This document shows, one piece after another, positions 24,481-38,859 of a stretch of 64,000 bases of DNA. Source of the stretch: Macrobrachium rosenbergii (taxonomy: Eukaryota > Arthropoda > Malacostraca > Decapoda > Palaemonidae); assembly GCF_040412425.1 (NCBI RefSeq), contig NC_089762.1, positions 23,653,391-23,717,390 of the forward strand, given 5' to 3'. A program made the position numbers and the translations under genes. The stretch's first letter is position 1, and each line of letters starts with the position of its first letter. The notes below the pieces were generated by a model. It ran no database searches. It saw only the letters and a list, made by a program, of their open reading frames with translations, and had not been told where the DNA came from.

Positions 24481-24802
24481 ATTATCTGTGATCATTTTAA
24501 ATATCAACCAAAATGACATTAGTATAAAAAAAAATTAAGTCCTAACCAATGAATACAGTAACAGCCAAACAGAAAGGATGTTCAAAATAAACAAGTTAAA
24601 AATGCGCCTTAGTTTCTTGGGCACAATCGAGTTTTCTGTACAGCTGCTACAGCATACAGTCAAGGCCACTGAAAATAGATCTATCTTTTGGTGGTCTCAG
24701 TATAATGCATAGAACGTCAGTCGCTTGGGTAGCGATCTCCCTTCCGAGCGTGTGACCTCAGGCGGCCATATTGAAAGGTCTCGGTCCAGCTCATAATACT
24801 AT

Positions 24803-24974
24803 ACTTTATTACTATCATTATTTTTATTATTATTATTTTTATCTTTTTACTATTATTATTATTTTCTTATTATTATTAATATTATTATTTTTACTATTTT
24901 TTATTATAATTATTATTGTTGCTGTTATTATTATTATTAGTATTATGATTATTTTATTATGATTATTACTATTA
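24803..24974. repeat. Imperfect (ATT)n tract
   Basis: Trinucleotide ATT run with interruptions, part of composite repeat copy A. Confidence 0.9.
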
Positions 24975-25135
24975 CTTGACCCAATTTCACAGAGAAAAAT
25001 TACCTTACAAAAACAGGTTGGCCTAAGCACTCCAACCATTATGGTCAAGGCCTAAGATTCTGCCCTTGCATCTAAGCAGTGTTTAGCAAAAATGGTTCCT
25101 GTAAATTACAGGACTTTCTCTGCATACAGCTGCTA

Positions 25136-26790
25136 AACGCTAACTAAACAGCAATGTACAGTCAATAAATGCTAACATTCACAATACGCTTACACTCACT
25201 AAACAGTCACTCTTACTCACACTCACTACATACACATACACTCTTACTATACACTCACACTCACTAAACAAACACTCACACTTGCTATACACTCACACTA
25301 AATAACACTAAACACTCACTAGGCACTCACTATACACTAAACTCTCACTAAACACTCACTAAATACTCACTGTACCCCAAACACTCAGTAAACATTCACT
25401 AAACACTCACTTAATCCTAAACATTTATTAAACACTAAACACTCACTAAGCATTCACTAAGCACTCACTATACACTAACCACTCACTAAACCCTAAACAC
25501 TCATTAAACACTAAATACTCACTAAACCCTAAATGCTCATTAAATTCTAAACACTCATTAAACATTAAACAGTCAATGAACATTTACTAATCACTCATAA
25601 AACACTCACTAAACACTTACACGCTAAACATCCACTAAACACTAATTTTCACAAGAAATTCACTAAACACTCACTGAATACTTACTAAACATTCACTAAA
25701 CACTAACATTCACAAAACATTCACTAAAACCTAAACACTCACTAAACATTCACTGAATACTTACACACTAAACATTCATTAAACATTAACATTCACTAAA
25801 CTTTCACTAAATCCTAAGCACGCACTAAACACACACTAAACGTTAATTAAACCCTAAACACTCACTAAACATTCACTGAATGCTTACACAATAAACATTC
25901 AGTAAACACTTAACATTCACAAAACATTCACTACCCATACCCTAAACACTCACTAAACATTAACTGAATACTTGCACACTAAACATTCACCAAACACTTA
26001 CACACTAAACATTCACTAAACACTAACATGCACTAAACCCTAAACACTCATTAAACACTTACACACTAAACATCCACTAAACTCTAAACACTCACTAAAC
26101 ATTCACTGAATACTTACACACTAAACATTCACTGAATACTTACACACTAAACATTCACTAAACACTAACATGCACTAAACCCTCACTAAACCCCAAACAC
26201 TCACTATACACTTACACACTAAATATCCACTACACTCTAAACACTCATTAAACATTCACTGAATACTTGCACACTAAACATTCACTGAACACTAACATTC
26301 ACAAGACATTCACTAAACATTCAGTGAATATGTACACACTAAACATTCACTGAATACTTACACACTAAACATTCACTGAATACTTACACACTAAACATTC
26401 ACTGAATTCTTACACACTAAACATTCACTAACATTCTCAAAACATTCACTACACCTTAACTGAATGTTTACACATTGAACATTCACTAACATTCACAAAA
26501 CATTCACTAAACCCTAAACACTTACTAAACATTTACTAACATTCACAAAACATTCACTAAACCCTAAACACTCAGCAAATATTCACTGAATACTGACACA
26601 GTAAACATTCACTAACAATCACTAAACCCTAAAGACTCACTAACCTTTCACTAACATTCAAAAAACATTCACTAAACCCTAAACTAAACATTCACTAAAC
26701 ACTTATTCATAAATATTCACTAAACACTTACTCACTAAACCCTAAACATTTGCTAAACATTTACTCATTAAACATTAACGATAAAAAAAA
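25136..26790. repeat. CACTAAAC-type degenerate satellite array (copy A)
   Basis: 1.65 kb of short units drifting around CACTAAACATT, CACTAAACCCTAAA and CACTGAATACTTACA. There is a loose higher-order unit, for example TGAATACTTACACACTAAAC, repeated many times between 26090 and 26420. Purine/pyrimidine strand bias is strong (few G on plus). Confidence 0.93.
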
Positions 26791-26937
26791 TTCCCAATCA
26801 CACTAAGCCCCTGGTCAATTTGCAGGTCACCAAACCTTTAAAGACGGCGGCAAGTCTTTGCAGCGCCGCTGTGGTGGAAGACCACTGGACTACGTAATAT
26901 TGGTAAAGAAATCGCAACTCCAGGTATATACCCTCTA

Positions 26938-27690
26938 TGTTCCAAGTGGATCTTGTCCAGATCATTCTTGTCATCCCTGGGGTGACAGTAGTGAATCTGG
27001 GAATTCCAAAGGTTTGGGAACTCCGGAGGCTTCTGGACCTTCTAAAGGCTTCAAGTCAATCTCCAGGCTCTGTAGCCTTTGGATTTCTTGCACAATACTA
27101 AAGAACAGAGTTTTATGGAGAAGAAATCAAAGACAAAAGGCCTTGAAGATTCTTAAGGGGAAGCCCCCGTTTTTGGAGATGAATAAGCCCACGTTCTTGG
27201 AGATCAATTCCGGAGGCTTCTGGGGCTTGCAAAGGCTTCAAGACGATCTTCAGGCACTGAAGCCTTTGGAAACGCCCATCAGATCCTCCAGGAATGCTTC
27301 AGGAGATGAAGGCTGCTTCAAAGTATCCTAGAGTCGTAAAGACATCTTCAGGAATACCCAGAAGTCTTCTCTCGTTGTCGGGAGATATTCTATATATATT
27401 AGTAAGAGGGAATCCTATAAGATTATAGAAGACGACTCGTTGAAGTAAAGAAACTTATGTGTCAGAAAAAGAACTCTAAATAATGGTTAACGCGATGTTA
27501 AAATGATCTAAAACCTTCAGGATTTTCCTTGAAGACATTTTGGAATCCTTCAGTCTCCAGCTCCTGAAAGAACGAGATAAATGCCATTCACGCATGCGCC
27601 GAACTCCAAAGTCTCCAGGAACAATCTCTGGAAGCCTTCAGAGAGAGCAAGTGTCATATTTGAAAAGCTGGGTAAGAGAAAGCAAAGAGT
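26938..27690. other. Degenerate CTTC/CTTCAAG-rich stretch between repeats
   Basis: Recurring fragments such as AAAGGCTTCAAG, GGAGGCTTCTGG and AGCCTTTGGA suggest an old minisatellite. One plus ORF (26858-27331, 157 codons) runs through it but has no recognisable domain. Confidence 0.4.
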
Positions 27691-29370
27691 ATGGTGAAGG
27701 GAGGGGTCCGACCCAGAGGCTGCTTCCTCGGAGGAAGGTAGGTATCCTGCCAGGCTGGGGAAGCGGGCCTGGAGAGGGCCCAAGCCCCTCAAGGATGGGA
27801 CCCAAAAGCCCCCAAGGCTCGCCAGCCTTTTGAGGGCAGCTTTGAAGGGAAGGGTCCAACCCAGAGGCTGCTTTCTCGGAGGAAGGCAGGTATCCTGCCA
27901 GGCTGGGGAAGCGGGCCTGGAGAGGGCCCAAGAACTTCAAGGATGAGGCCCAAAAGCCCCATGGCTCGCCATTCTCTTGAGGGCACCCTTGAAGGGAAGG
28001 GTCCGACCCAGAGGCTGCTTCCTCGGAGGAAGGCAGGTATCCTGTCAGGCTGGGGAAGCGGGCCTGGAGAGGGCCCAAGAACTTCAAGGATGAGGCCCAA
28101 AAGCCCCCAAGGCTCGCCAGCCTTTTGAGGGCAGCTTTGAAGGGAAGGGTCCGACCCAGAGGCTGCTTTCTCGGAGGAAGGCAGGTATCCTGCCAGGCTG
28201 GGGAAGCGGGCCTGGAGAGGGCCCAAGAACTTCAAGGATGAGGCCCAAAAGCCCCATGGCTTGCCATTCTCTTGAGGGCACCCTTGAAGGGAAGGGTCCG
28301 ACCCAGAGGCTGCTTTCTTGGAGGAAGGTAGGTATCCTGTCAGGCTGGGGAAGTGGGCCTGAAGAGGGTCCAAGAACTTCAAGGATGAGGCCCAAAAGCC
28401 CCCAAGGCTCGCCAGCCTTTTGAGGGCAGCTTTGAAGGGAAGGGTCCGACCCAGAGGCTGCTTTCTTGGAGGAAGGCAGGTATCCTGTCAGGCTGGGGAA
28501 GCGGGCCTGGAGGGCCCAAGAACTTCAAGGATGAGGCCCAAAAGCCCCCAAGGCTCGCCAGCCTTTTGAGGGCAGCTTTGAAGGGAAGGGTCCGACCCAG
28601 AGGCTGCTTTCTTGGAGGAAGGCAGGTATCCTGTCAGGCTGGGGAAGCGGGGCCTGGAGAGGGCCCAAGAACTTCAAGGATGAGGCCCAAAGCCCCCAAG
28701 GCTCGCCAGCCTTTTGAGGGCAGCTTTGAAGGGAAGGGTCCGACCCAGAGGCTGCTTTCTTGGAGGAAGGCAGGTATCCTGTCAGGCTGGGGAAGCGGGC
28801 CTGGAGAGGGCCCAAGAACTTCAAGGATGAGGCCCAAAAGCCCCCAAGGCTCGCCAGCCTTTTGAGGGCAGCTTTGAAGGGAAGGGTCCGACCCAGAGGC
28901 TGCTTTCTTGGAGGAAGGCAGGTATCCTGTCAGGCTGGGGAAGCGGGCCTGGAGAGGGCCCAAGAACTTCAAGGATGAGGCCCAAAAGCCCCCAAGGCTC
29001 GCCAGCCTTTTGAGGGCAGCTTTGAAGGGAAGGGTCCGACCCAGAGGCTGCTTTCTCGGAGGAAGGCAGGTATCCTGCCAGGCTGGGGAAGCGGGCCTGG
29101 AGAGGGCCCAAGAACTTCAAGGATGAGGCCCAAAAGCCCCATGGCTCGCCAATCTCTTGAGGACACCCTTGAAGGGAAGGGTCCGACCCAGAGGCTGCTT
29201 CCTCGGAGGAAGGCAGGTATCCTGTCAGGCTGGGGAAGTAGGCCTGGAGAGGACCCAAGAACTTTAAGCACGGGCCATAAAAGCCCCAAGGCTCGCCAGT
29301 CTCTTGAGGGCAGCCTTGAAGGGAAGGGTCCGACCCAGAGGCTACTTCCTCGGAGGAAGGCAGGTATCAT
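27690..29370. repeat. GC-rich minisatellite, 12 units of 146-148 bp
   Basis: The landmark AGGTATC occurs at a TATC spacing of 148, 148, 147, 147, 148, 146, 148, 148, 148, 147 and 147 bp from 27743 to 29365. Each unit also has GGCTGGGGAAG, GAGGGCCCAAGAACTTCAAG, AGGCTCGCCA and GGGTCCGACCCAGAGGCTGC. Outer units are the most diverged. The unit has few stops in any frame, so long ORFs appear on both strands, but period 148 is not a multiple of three and frames rotate. Not a protein-coding gene. Confidence 0.96.
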
Positions 29371-29569
29371 GTTGCGTCGTGTTCCGGGACGTTGCAGTCT
29401 TCTGGGCCCATTCGAAGGGGTTGGCTAGAGAATGGGTGTGGGGGGACTCACCTGGGCAACCCCCATCCTCCATCAGATCCCGTCGAAAGGACCCAGAAGA
29501 TGGCAGCGCCGCCGGAGCGGCACGCAGTAGAGTCAGCAGGGGGCTAGTCAGAATCCTCTACAGTCCTGC

Positions 29570-30400
29570 TTAACTTTGGGAGCCTGTTCCTCCTGCTTTG
29601 TTTCTTCTTCGTCTAGACTTCCTTCTCTTTTTCCTTCCACCTCCCAATTCGGCAGAGCGGTTCTTCATCTCTTGGGCCTCTTCTAGAACGAACCCAATTT
29701 TCCCTCTTTCGTCGCCGAGTTTTTTCTTCGATGAGACAATTTGCGGTTCCTTCTCAGCCAAGTCCCGTTGGAGCGATTGAGTTCGATCGTCCGTCTTCTG
29801 GACCTCCGACTGGACACCTAAATTATCCCTCTGGGTCTCTTTTCCAAGACTGTTGTCACGAGCGCGATTTCTTGCTCAAGGAACATGAACTTCTTGGCGT
29901 GAGGCTCGCAGGTATCTTCGCAGCTCTTTCCTCGTCTTCTTTCTCTCCGCGTCATGGGCCTTCACCTTTTCCTCGAGATAAGCGACGTAGACCTCATTCA
30001 CAATTTTTCATCTTCTAGTTCGAGTATTTTTCCTTTGTTCTTTTCAACTTCTGTTTCTCGGCAAGCGGGGAAGTCCTTCAGTTGTTCGATATCCTTTTCT
30101 TTATTAATCATGGCATCCTCCCATTCTTCATTTTTCTTCTTTAGGCATTCGTTATTAGAGGAAAGGTCCTAATTTTTGCTTTCAATTTTCCGTATCATTT
30201 CCAGAGTATCAACAAGAGCTTTTCGAAGCTCTTAACACAGGACCACTCTCTCCTTAACTCCGTCTCTAAATCCTCATTCTTTTGGATATGAAATTCTCCC
30301 TTCAGAATGGTGTCATCACTTTCAGTCTGGTTGTTCCACTTCCTGAGAGCAGCCTTAATCATATTTGCCTTTCCATGTAGATGGCTAGTTAGTCCTCCAA
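29570..30400 (-). pseudogene. Intronless coiled-coil protein pseudogene
   Basis: Minus-strand stretches with Lys/Glu heptad-like composition: GHDIIKNIFGGLTSHLHGKA then MIKAALRKWNNQ (about 30400-30310), LKKKNEEWEDAMINKEKDIE (about 30140-30080), VEKNKGKILELEDEK, VYVAYLEEKVKAHDAERKK, LAEKEPQIVSSKKKLGDERG and LEEAQEMKNRSAELGGGRKK ending in a basic KKRRKSRRRR tail at about 29600. At least four frameshifts or stops. No introns are visible, which suggests a processed copy or a mobile-element ORF. I do not recognise the parent. Confidence 0.5.
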
Positions 30401-30774
30401 AAATATTTTTAATAATATCATGTCCAAAGTTTTAAACTCCCCATGTTTCAGATCATTCTAACGGAAACTGGAATAAAAAATGGAGAAAAAGACAAATTTC
30501 CAAAATATGTTTTGAGAAAAGTGTTGAAGTCTTCACTTCAGGCGAAATAAGATTCCAGAGGAAAATAATTTGTCTCTTGTACATGTTTCTAGACTAAGAA
30601 TACTGACCAGACCTAAAATTACGTAATTATTGGTGTCTCATTGAATCTGCTTTATAAACCATTAAACAAAATCGTTAAGAACCTCATATCTATGTATACA
30701 AAATGGAATTAATAAGGCAACGGCATTTTACCGTATATAAAAGCTGCTGTTCATGCTCATTCATTCATACACAA

Positions 30775-30786
<12 letters not shown>

Positions 30787-30867
<81 letters not shown>

Positions 30868-30877
30868 ATATATATGT

Positions 30878-30925
<48 letters not shown>
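30787..30925. repeat. (TA)n(TG)n microsatellite, left palindrome arm
   Basis: TA to 30874, then TG to 30925. Confidence 0.97.
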
Positions 30926-30934
<9 letters not shown>

Positions 30935-31216
30935 TGTAGAAAGGTCATATAGCTGTAGGCTGCTTATTTGCAATCAAGGGGGCCATCTAGGAAAAGGCAT
31001 ACGTATATCATATCACAGTTTATTATTTAGCAATGTCACATTGCATCATCAAGGCTCAATTGACCTAAAAGACACTCTTCTTTTTAGCTCAGTTTAGCCT
31101 TGATGATGCAATGCGACATTGCTAAATAATAAACTGTGACATGATATACGTAAGCCTTTTCCTAGTTGACCCTTTGATTGCAAATATATAAAGAAGCATA
31201 TAGCTATATGACCTTT

Positions 31217-31349
<133 letters not shown>

Positions 31350-31694
31350 GTGTGTGTATGAATCAATGAGCATGAATACGAGCTTTTATGTAAGGTAAAA
31401 TGCCGTTGCTTTATTAATTCCATTTTGTATGCATAGATATAAGACTCTTAACGATTTTATTTAATGGTTTATAAAGCAGATTCAATAAGAGACACCAATA
31501 ATTAAGTAATTTTAGGTCTGGTCAGTATTTTTAGAGTCTAGATTCCGAGTCCATTTCTAGAAAACATGTACAAGAGACAAATTATTTTCCTCTGGAATCT
31601 AATTTCGCCTGAACTGAACTGAAGACTTCAACAAAACATATTTTGAAATTTCTTTTTTATATATATAAAACATATTTTGGATATTATTTTTCTC

Positions 31695-33398
<1,704 letters not shown>

Positions 33399-33671
33399 CT
33401 TGTATTGCGCTTACCCTAATGTTAAAGCCTAGTGCTTGTGAGAGATGTTGTTCAGGCGTCCTGTATAGTGCATTGGGTACCCAAGAAACAGTTCTCTCAC
33501 GAGGCACAGTAATTTCCCTCCTTCAGTAGACCACTCTATCGCTTCTTCTCTAGTGAAGGCCCAAACTTCCCCTTTCCCTTCTTCCTCTGTTTATTGGAAA
33601 CATTTCCCCGAGAGCCGTTGATGCTCTTCGTTTAGTCTTTTCCCTCGATGTCAAGAACGTCTCTTTCTTTC

Positions 33672-34364
<693 letters not shown>

Positions 34365-34472
34365 CAAGTCAAAGAGCAAGAGCATCAATCACTGGAGTGG
34401 CGATCTCCCTGCTGAGTGTGTGACCTCAGGTGGCCATATTGAAAGGTCTCGGTCCAGCTCATAGTACTATAC

Positions 34473-34473
<1 letters not shown>

Positions 34474-34541
<68 letters not shown>

Positions 34542-34625
34542 TATCTCCTTTACTATTATTATTATCTTATTATTATTATTATTTTTATCTTGTTATTATT
34601 ATTATTATTGTTATTATTATTATTA
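34474..34625. repeat. (ATT)n tract
   Basis: Nearly pure ATT run at the left of composite repeat copy B. Confidence 0.95.
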
Positions 34626-34772
34626 GTTGACCCAATTTCACAGAGAAAAATTACCTTACAAAAACACGTTGGCCTAAGCACTCCAACCAATGCCTAAGCA
34701 TCTGCTCATGGATCTAAGCAGTGTTTAGCATAACTGGTTCCTATAAATAACAGGACTCTCGTTCCATACAGT

Positions 34773-35553
34773 CACTAAACACTAACTAAACAGTAATGTA
34801 CAATCACTAAACACTAACATTCACAACACACTTACACTCACTAAACACTCACACTTACTATACACTCACACTCAATAACACTCACTGAATACTAAACACT
34901 CACTATACACTAAACACTCATTAAACACTCACAAAATACTCACTGTACCCCAAACACTCAGTTAACATTCACTAAACACTCACTTACTCCTACATATTCA
35001 TTAAACACTAAACACTCACTAAGCATTCAATAAGCACCACTATACACTAAACATTCACTAAGTACTCACTAAACATTCACTAAACACTCACTATACATTA
35101 AACACTCACTAAACCCTAAACAATCATTAAACACTAATTAATTCTTAAATACTCACTAAACCCTAAATGCTCATTAAATCCATAAACACTCACTAAACAC
35201 TAAACAGTCACTGAACATTCACTAATCACTCATTAAACACACTAAACATTCACTAAACACTAATTTTCACAAGACATTCACTAAACATTCACTGAATACT
35301 TGCTAAACATTCACTAAACACTAACACTCAATAAACATTCACTAAACCCTAAACACTCACTAAAAATTCACTGAATACTTACTAAACATTCACTAAACCC
35401 TAGGCACTCACTAAACACACACCAAACATTCACTGAATTGTTACACTAAATATTCACTAAACACTAACATTCACAAAACATTCACTAAACCCTAAATACT
35501 CACTAAAGATTCACTGAATATTTACACAGCAAACATTCACTAAATACTTACAA
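34773..35553. repeat. CACTAAAC-type array, left of LTR element
   Basis: Same degenerate units as in copy A, cut by the 5' LTR at 35554 and resumed at 40406. Confidence 0.92.
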
Positions 35554-35834
35554 TGTAAAGACGTCTTCTTTACCCATTAATTACGATCATGTATATATTT
35601 GTATGTAGAATTTCCTGGCCTTTTTGCCAACATATATTTTAACACTGTATGTACATTATGTCTCTTGTTATTGTTATTTGATTGAATGTTAAACACAAAT
35701 TGCTCTCATTTACCTTGCAGGTTACTGAGACCTGGGGTCGGGCACCACATTTCTGTCTGCATGCTGCTATGTATACCTTATGCCCAGATAATAAATCAAT
35801 AAGTACCCAGTTCTGTCTTCTTTCACCTCACAAC
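35554..35834 (+). repeat. 5' LTR (281 bp)
   Basis: Starts TGTAAAGACGTCTTCTTTAC and ends CTTTCACCTCACAAC. Shares ACCTGGGGTC, GCTGCTATGTATACCTTATG, AATAAATCAAT (poly(A) signal) and TTCTGTCTTCTTT with the 3' LTR. It lacks a ~38-bp block present in the 3' LTR, between two CATGTAT copies. Confidence 0.92.
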
Positions 35835-35852
35835 TGGTGACCCCGGAGTGAC
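35835..35852 (+). other. Primer-binding site
   Basis: TGGTGACCCCGGAGTGAC starts immediately after the 5' LTR. The first 11 bases equal the complement of the tRNA-Trp 3' end (TGGTGACCCC...), the primer known for CsRn1; the rest is diverged. Confidence 0.75.
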
Positions 35853-36191
35853 GGTAAACACAGCAGTTTTGGCTTCGCCATTAACAGACTCATCATGGCC
35901 GCTTTACCTTCGGAGAGCCTTTAACAGAAACAAACGGCGACAAAGTCTAGACCTCTGAAAGCTCCTTCCTCGGAGAACACCCACGCCACTAACAGACTAA
36001 TTACGGCGTACCTTCTTCAGGTACGTTCTGGCGTTCTCAAATGGCTTGGCCCTGCCATTTGCGATTCATGTTGACTGTATTCAGAAGTCATTAACGGAAC
36101 CACAGAGCATATAGTTTTGACTTCTGACGAGCCCCAAACACCATTAACGGACTAAATACGGCGCTTATTTCGCGTTTTGGTGTGAGTCAAA
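35853..36191 (+). other. Retroelement leader with three diverged internal repeats
   Basis: Non-coding leader between PBS and gag. CATTAACAGACTCAT, CACTAACAGACTAATTACGG and CATTAACGGACTAAATACGG are repeats of one module, suggesting a duplicated leader element. Confidence 0.6.
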
Positions 36192-36772
36192 ATGTCAGAC
36201 ACTGAAGTAGAAAGTCGTTCCAAGGACACATCCTCTGCATTCCCCTCTCGCCTTCAAAGGCAGCAATAACCCAGGCGATGAAACTGCCACCATTCTCACG
36301 GCAAAATACTGCATCCTGGTTCCTGCGGGCAGACGTCCATTTCTGTGTAGCTAAAATCACAGACGAGGAAACCAAAGCGGATGTCACCATGACAACGCTG
36401 CCAGAGGAGGTCTTCAACAGAATCACCCCATGGTTGGACTTGCAGCCGGGCAAAGTCAAGTACAACGATCTACAAAAGAGATTCATTGACACGTACGCTA
36501 TGCCCGTCCCAGAGAGAGCCCAACGCACCCTTGACCTGATGAACCAGACCCTGGGGAACGCATCACCCAGGGATGCCTGGGATGAACTACGAGGTCTCCT
36601 GATGCTGCCGGGCTTCGACTCAGACAGACGGAGGAGGGAGATCAGCTTGTCATGGGAAATATTCCTACGGCGCCTTCCGCAGGAGGTGAGGGCGCAAATC
36701 ATGGAAGCAGACACGCTCTCAATGGGCGAATTGGTGAGCCTCGCACACAAACAAACTCCACGAGGCCGCTAA
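36192..36772 (+). pseudogene. gag remnant
   Basis: An ATG at 36192 opens a frame that stops at 36267; the recognisable gag is in another frame from 36278 to 36772. It reads KLPPFSRQNTASWFLRADVH, then VFNRITPWLDLQPGKVKYND, LMLPGFD, LRRLPQEVRAQIMEAD and LVSLAHKQ. This is the capsid-like order seen in CsRn1/Mag-type Gag. A frameshift lies between 36260 and 36290. A basic, Gln/Gly-rich tail follows (36780-36900), but no intact zinc knuckle. Confidence 0.8.
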
Positions 36773-36959
36773 GGCCTCCAAGCACGCCACAACACCTGCA
36801 GCCTGGTAGCAGGAGAAGCCAAAGAGGGGGACACGAACACGGTATACAGGAAGAAGGTGTCACCACAGCAGCAGAAGACAAGGACAAGTCAAGCCTGGTG
36901 TTACTTCCATTGGAGGTTTGGAAAGGACGCGAAGATTTGCAGAGCCCCCTGTTCTTTCA

Positions 36960-37345
36960 CAAAAAACTAGGAAGGCGACCATCCAAAGCAGCAGTGGCCG
37001 CAAACCTTAGAGAATCCCAGCCAGTAGGAGTCTTCATCCATGACGCCATATCAAGACGACGGATGCTGATAGACACGGGCTATGCAGTCGGTATTTCCGC
37101 CGTCGGGGGAGGACCACGACCGCATGTCCGGCGCTGCAGCCGCACTAGTGGCCGCAAATGGAAGCCCCATCCGCTACTACGGAACTCAGACTTGCAGAAT
37201 ATCCATCCTGGGCCATAAATATGAATGGCCCTTCATCATCATGGATGTCAAGTTTCCCTTACTAGGCACCGATTTCCTCGCACAACATGGACTGCTGGTA
37301 GACGCTGGCCGAAAACGCCTGCTGGATACCAGAACCTGCCACTCC
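36960..37345 (+). pseudogene. Retroelement aspartic protease remnant
   Basis: Catalytic DTG triad at 37072-37080 within RRRMLIDTGYAVGIS. After a frameshift near 37085 it continues with AANGSPIRYYGTQTC, WPFIIMDVKFPLLGTDFLAQ and HGLLVDAGRKRLLD, the typical second half of this protease. Confidence 0.8.
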
Positions 37346-37479
37346 TGACTGCTCTCCACTGGACTGGGAATGCCTGCCATATGCTCCATCTCATCGAACA
37401 AATACAGCGCCCTCCTGCACGAATTCTCAGATGTCTTCAAGCCAGAACTGCGTCAGGTGCCAGGTACCCAGACCAAGAA

Positions 37480-38160
37480 ACTCTAAGATGCTAAACGAGC
37501 ATTCGCCAACATGGAAAGGTTGGGCATCTGCAAAAAGGCATTGAGTCCATGGGCGTCCCCCCTCCATATGGTGAAGAAACCAGATGGTTCCTGGAGGCCC
37601 TGTGGGGCTATCATTGGCTGAACCTAGTAACAACACTGGACCACTATCCCTTGCCAAACATGAAGGACCTAACAGGAGCCCTGCATGGGGCCAAGATATT
37701 CACAAAAATGGATTTGCTCAAGTCCTATCTGCAGGTGCCAGTACATCCTGACGACGTTCCGAAGACAGCCATCATCACGCCGTTTGGGACATATACCTTC
37801 TCTTACTCCACCTTCGGCCTCAGGAATGCCGGGGCCACATTCCAACGCCTGATAGACAGCATTTTTGGGGACCTACCTTTCTGCGTCTGCTATGTGGACG
37901 ACATTCTGATCTTCTCCAGGTCCCCGGAGGAGCACCTGGTCACGTCCAGGCTGTGCTGAAACGCCTTCAGGAGAACAGATTGGTCGTCAGATTCAACAAA
38001 TGTATCTTCAGGTGGAGAAGGTAGACTTCCTGGGACATGAGGTCTCTCTGACAGGTTCCCACGCCATGGCCTCCAAGGTGGATGCAGTGAAGGATTTTCC
38101 AACACCAAAAACGATCAAGTCCCTGCAGGAATTCCTTGGCATGGTCACCTACTACCGATG
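37480..38160 (+). pseudogene. Retroelement reverse transcriptase remnant
   Basis: 37484-37600 reads MERLGICKKALSPWASPLHM and VKKPDGSWRPCG, then the frame shifts near 37600. LVTTLDHYPLPNMKDLTGAL, KIFTKMDLLKSYLQVPVHPD and PKTAIITPFGTYTF follow, with catalytic CYVDDIL (YVDD at 37891-37902). A second shift near 37950 leads to LGHEVSLTGSHAM and SLQEFLGMVTYYR, then a stop. All RT signature blocks are recognisable but not in one frame. Confidence 0.88.
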
Positions 38161-38164
38161 AGTT

Positions 38165-38820
38165 GTGCTTGACATCACCCGCATCATGTATCCCCTAACC
38201 GGAGTGCTGAAGGGGAAGCCAAAAGCACCGACTTGGGAAGTCCAGCAGCAAAAGGCGTTTGAACAGATGAAGGCAGCCCTCGCCAAAGCCACCACCTTAA
38301 CATATCAAGACCGCACCGTCCCCCTGAGACTTACCACTGACGCCAGCAAAATCGCTTGCAGAGCCGTGCTGAAGTAGATAGTAGATGGTTCCCCCCACCC
38401 TCTTGCATTTTTTAGCTGCAAGTTAAAGCGCCGGAGACCTGCTGCAGTGCATTCGACAGGGAACTGCTGGCAATCTACCAAGCTGTGCCGCACTTCAAGT
38501 ACCTCTTGGACGGCAGCCCATTCACCAACCTGACAGACCACAAGCTGTTGGTACATGTGTTCATGAAAGCGGGAGACGCATGGTCAGCAAGACAGCAATG
38601 GCACTTGGCTGCTATCTCCAAATTCGGATGCACCATCAGTTATGTCCGCGGCAAGACAAACCCAGTAGCTGACGTCCTATCAAAGACTGAAATAAATTCA
38701 GTCCACCTGGGCATAAACTACGAAGACCTGCTGAAGGAACAGGCCGCAAACCCGGAAACAGCAGCTAACCACACGGCACTTACCGCACTGAAGTGGGAAG
38801 ACGTGCCAAAGGTGAATCCG
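38165..38820 (+). pseudogene. Retroelement RNase H remnant
   Basis: MYPLTGVLKGKPKAPTWEVQ precedes the RNase H start TTDASKIACRAVLK (38334-38375), ended by a stop. FKYLLDGSPFTNLTDHKLLV (38490-38560) and SYVRGKTNPVADVLSK (38637-38690) are the C-terminal blocks in another frame. Confidence 0.85.
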
Positions 38821-38859
38821 GATTGACACTTCTCTGCGACCCCAGCACAGGCTGCCCAC

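Larger units (their letters stand above)
24716..26937. repeat. Composite repeat, copy A
   Basis: Left flank with GCGATCTCCCT, GTGTGACCTCAGGCGGCCAT and GAAAGGTCTCGGTCCAGCTC, then an ATT tract. Next come TGACCCAATTTCACAGAG and GTTGGCCTAAGCACTCCAAC, then a long CACTAAAC array. The right flank has TTAACGATAAAAAAAATTC, CTTTAAAGAC and CTCCAGGTATATACCCTCTA. The same parts in the same order recur at 34386-40770. No coding content. Confidence 0.88.

Noticed and set aside
27638..29573. Long overlapping ORFs on both strands (up to 197 codons)
   Set aside because: They are all generated by the GC-rich 148-bp tandem unit; the frame changes every unit and no start, splice or domain evidence exists.
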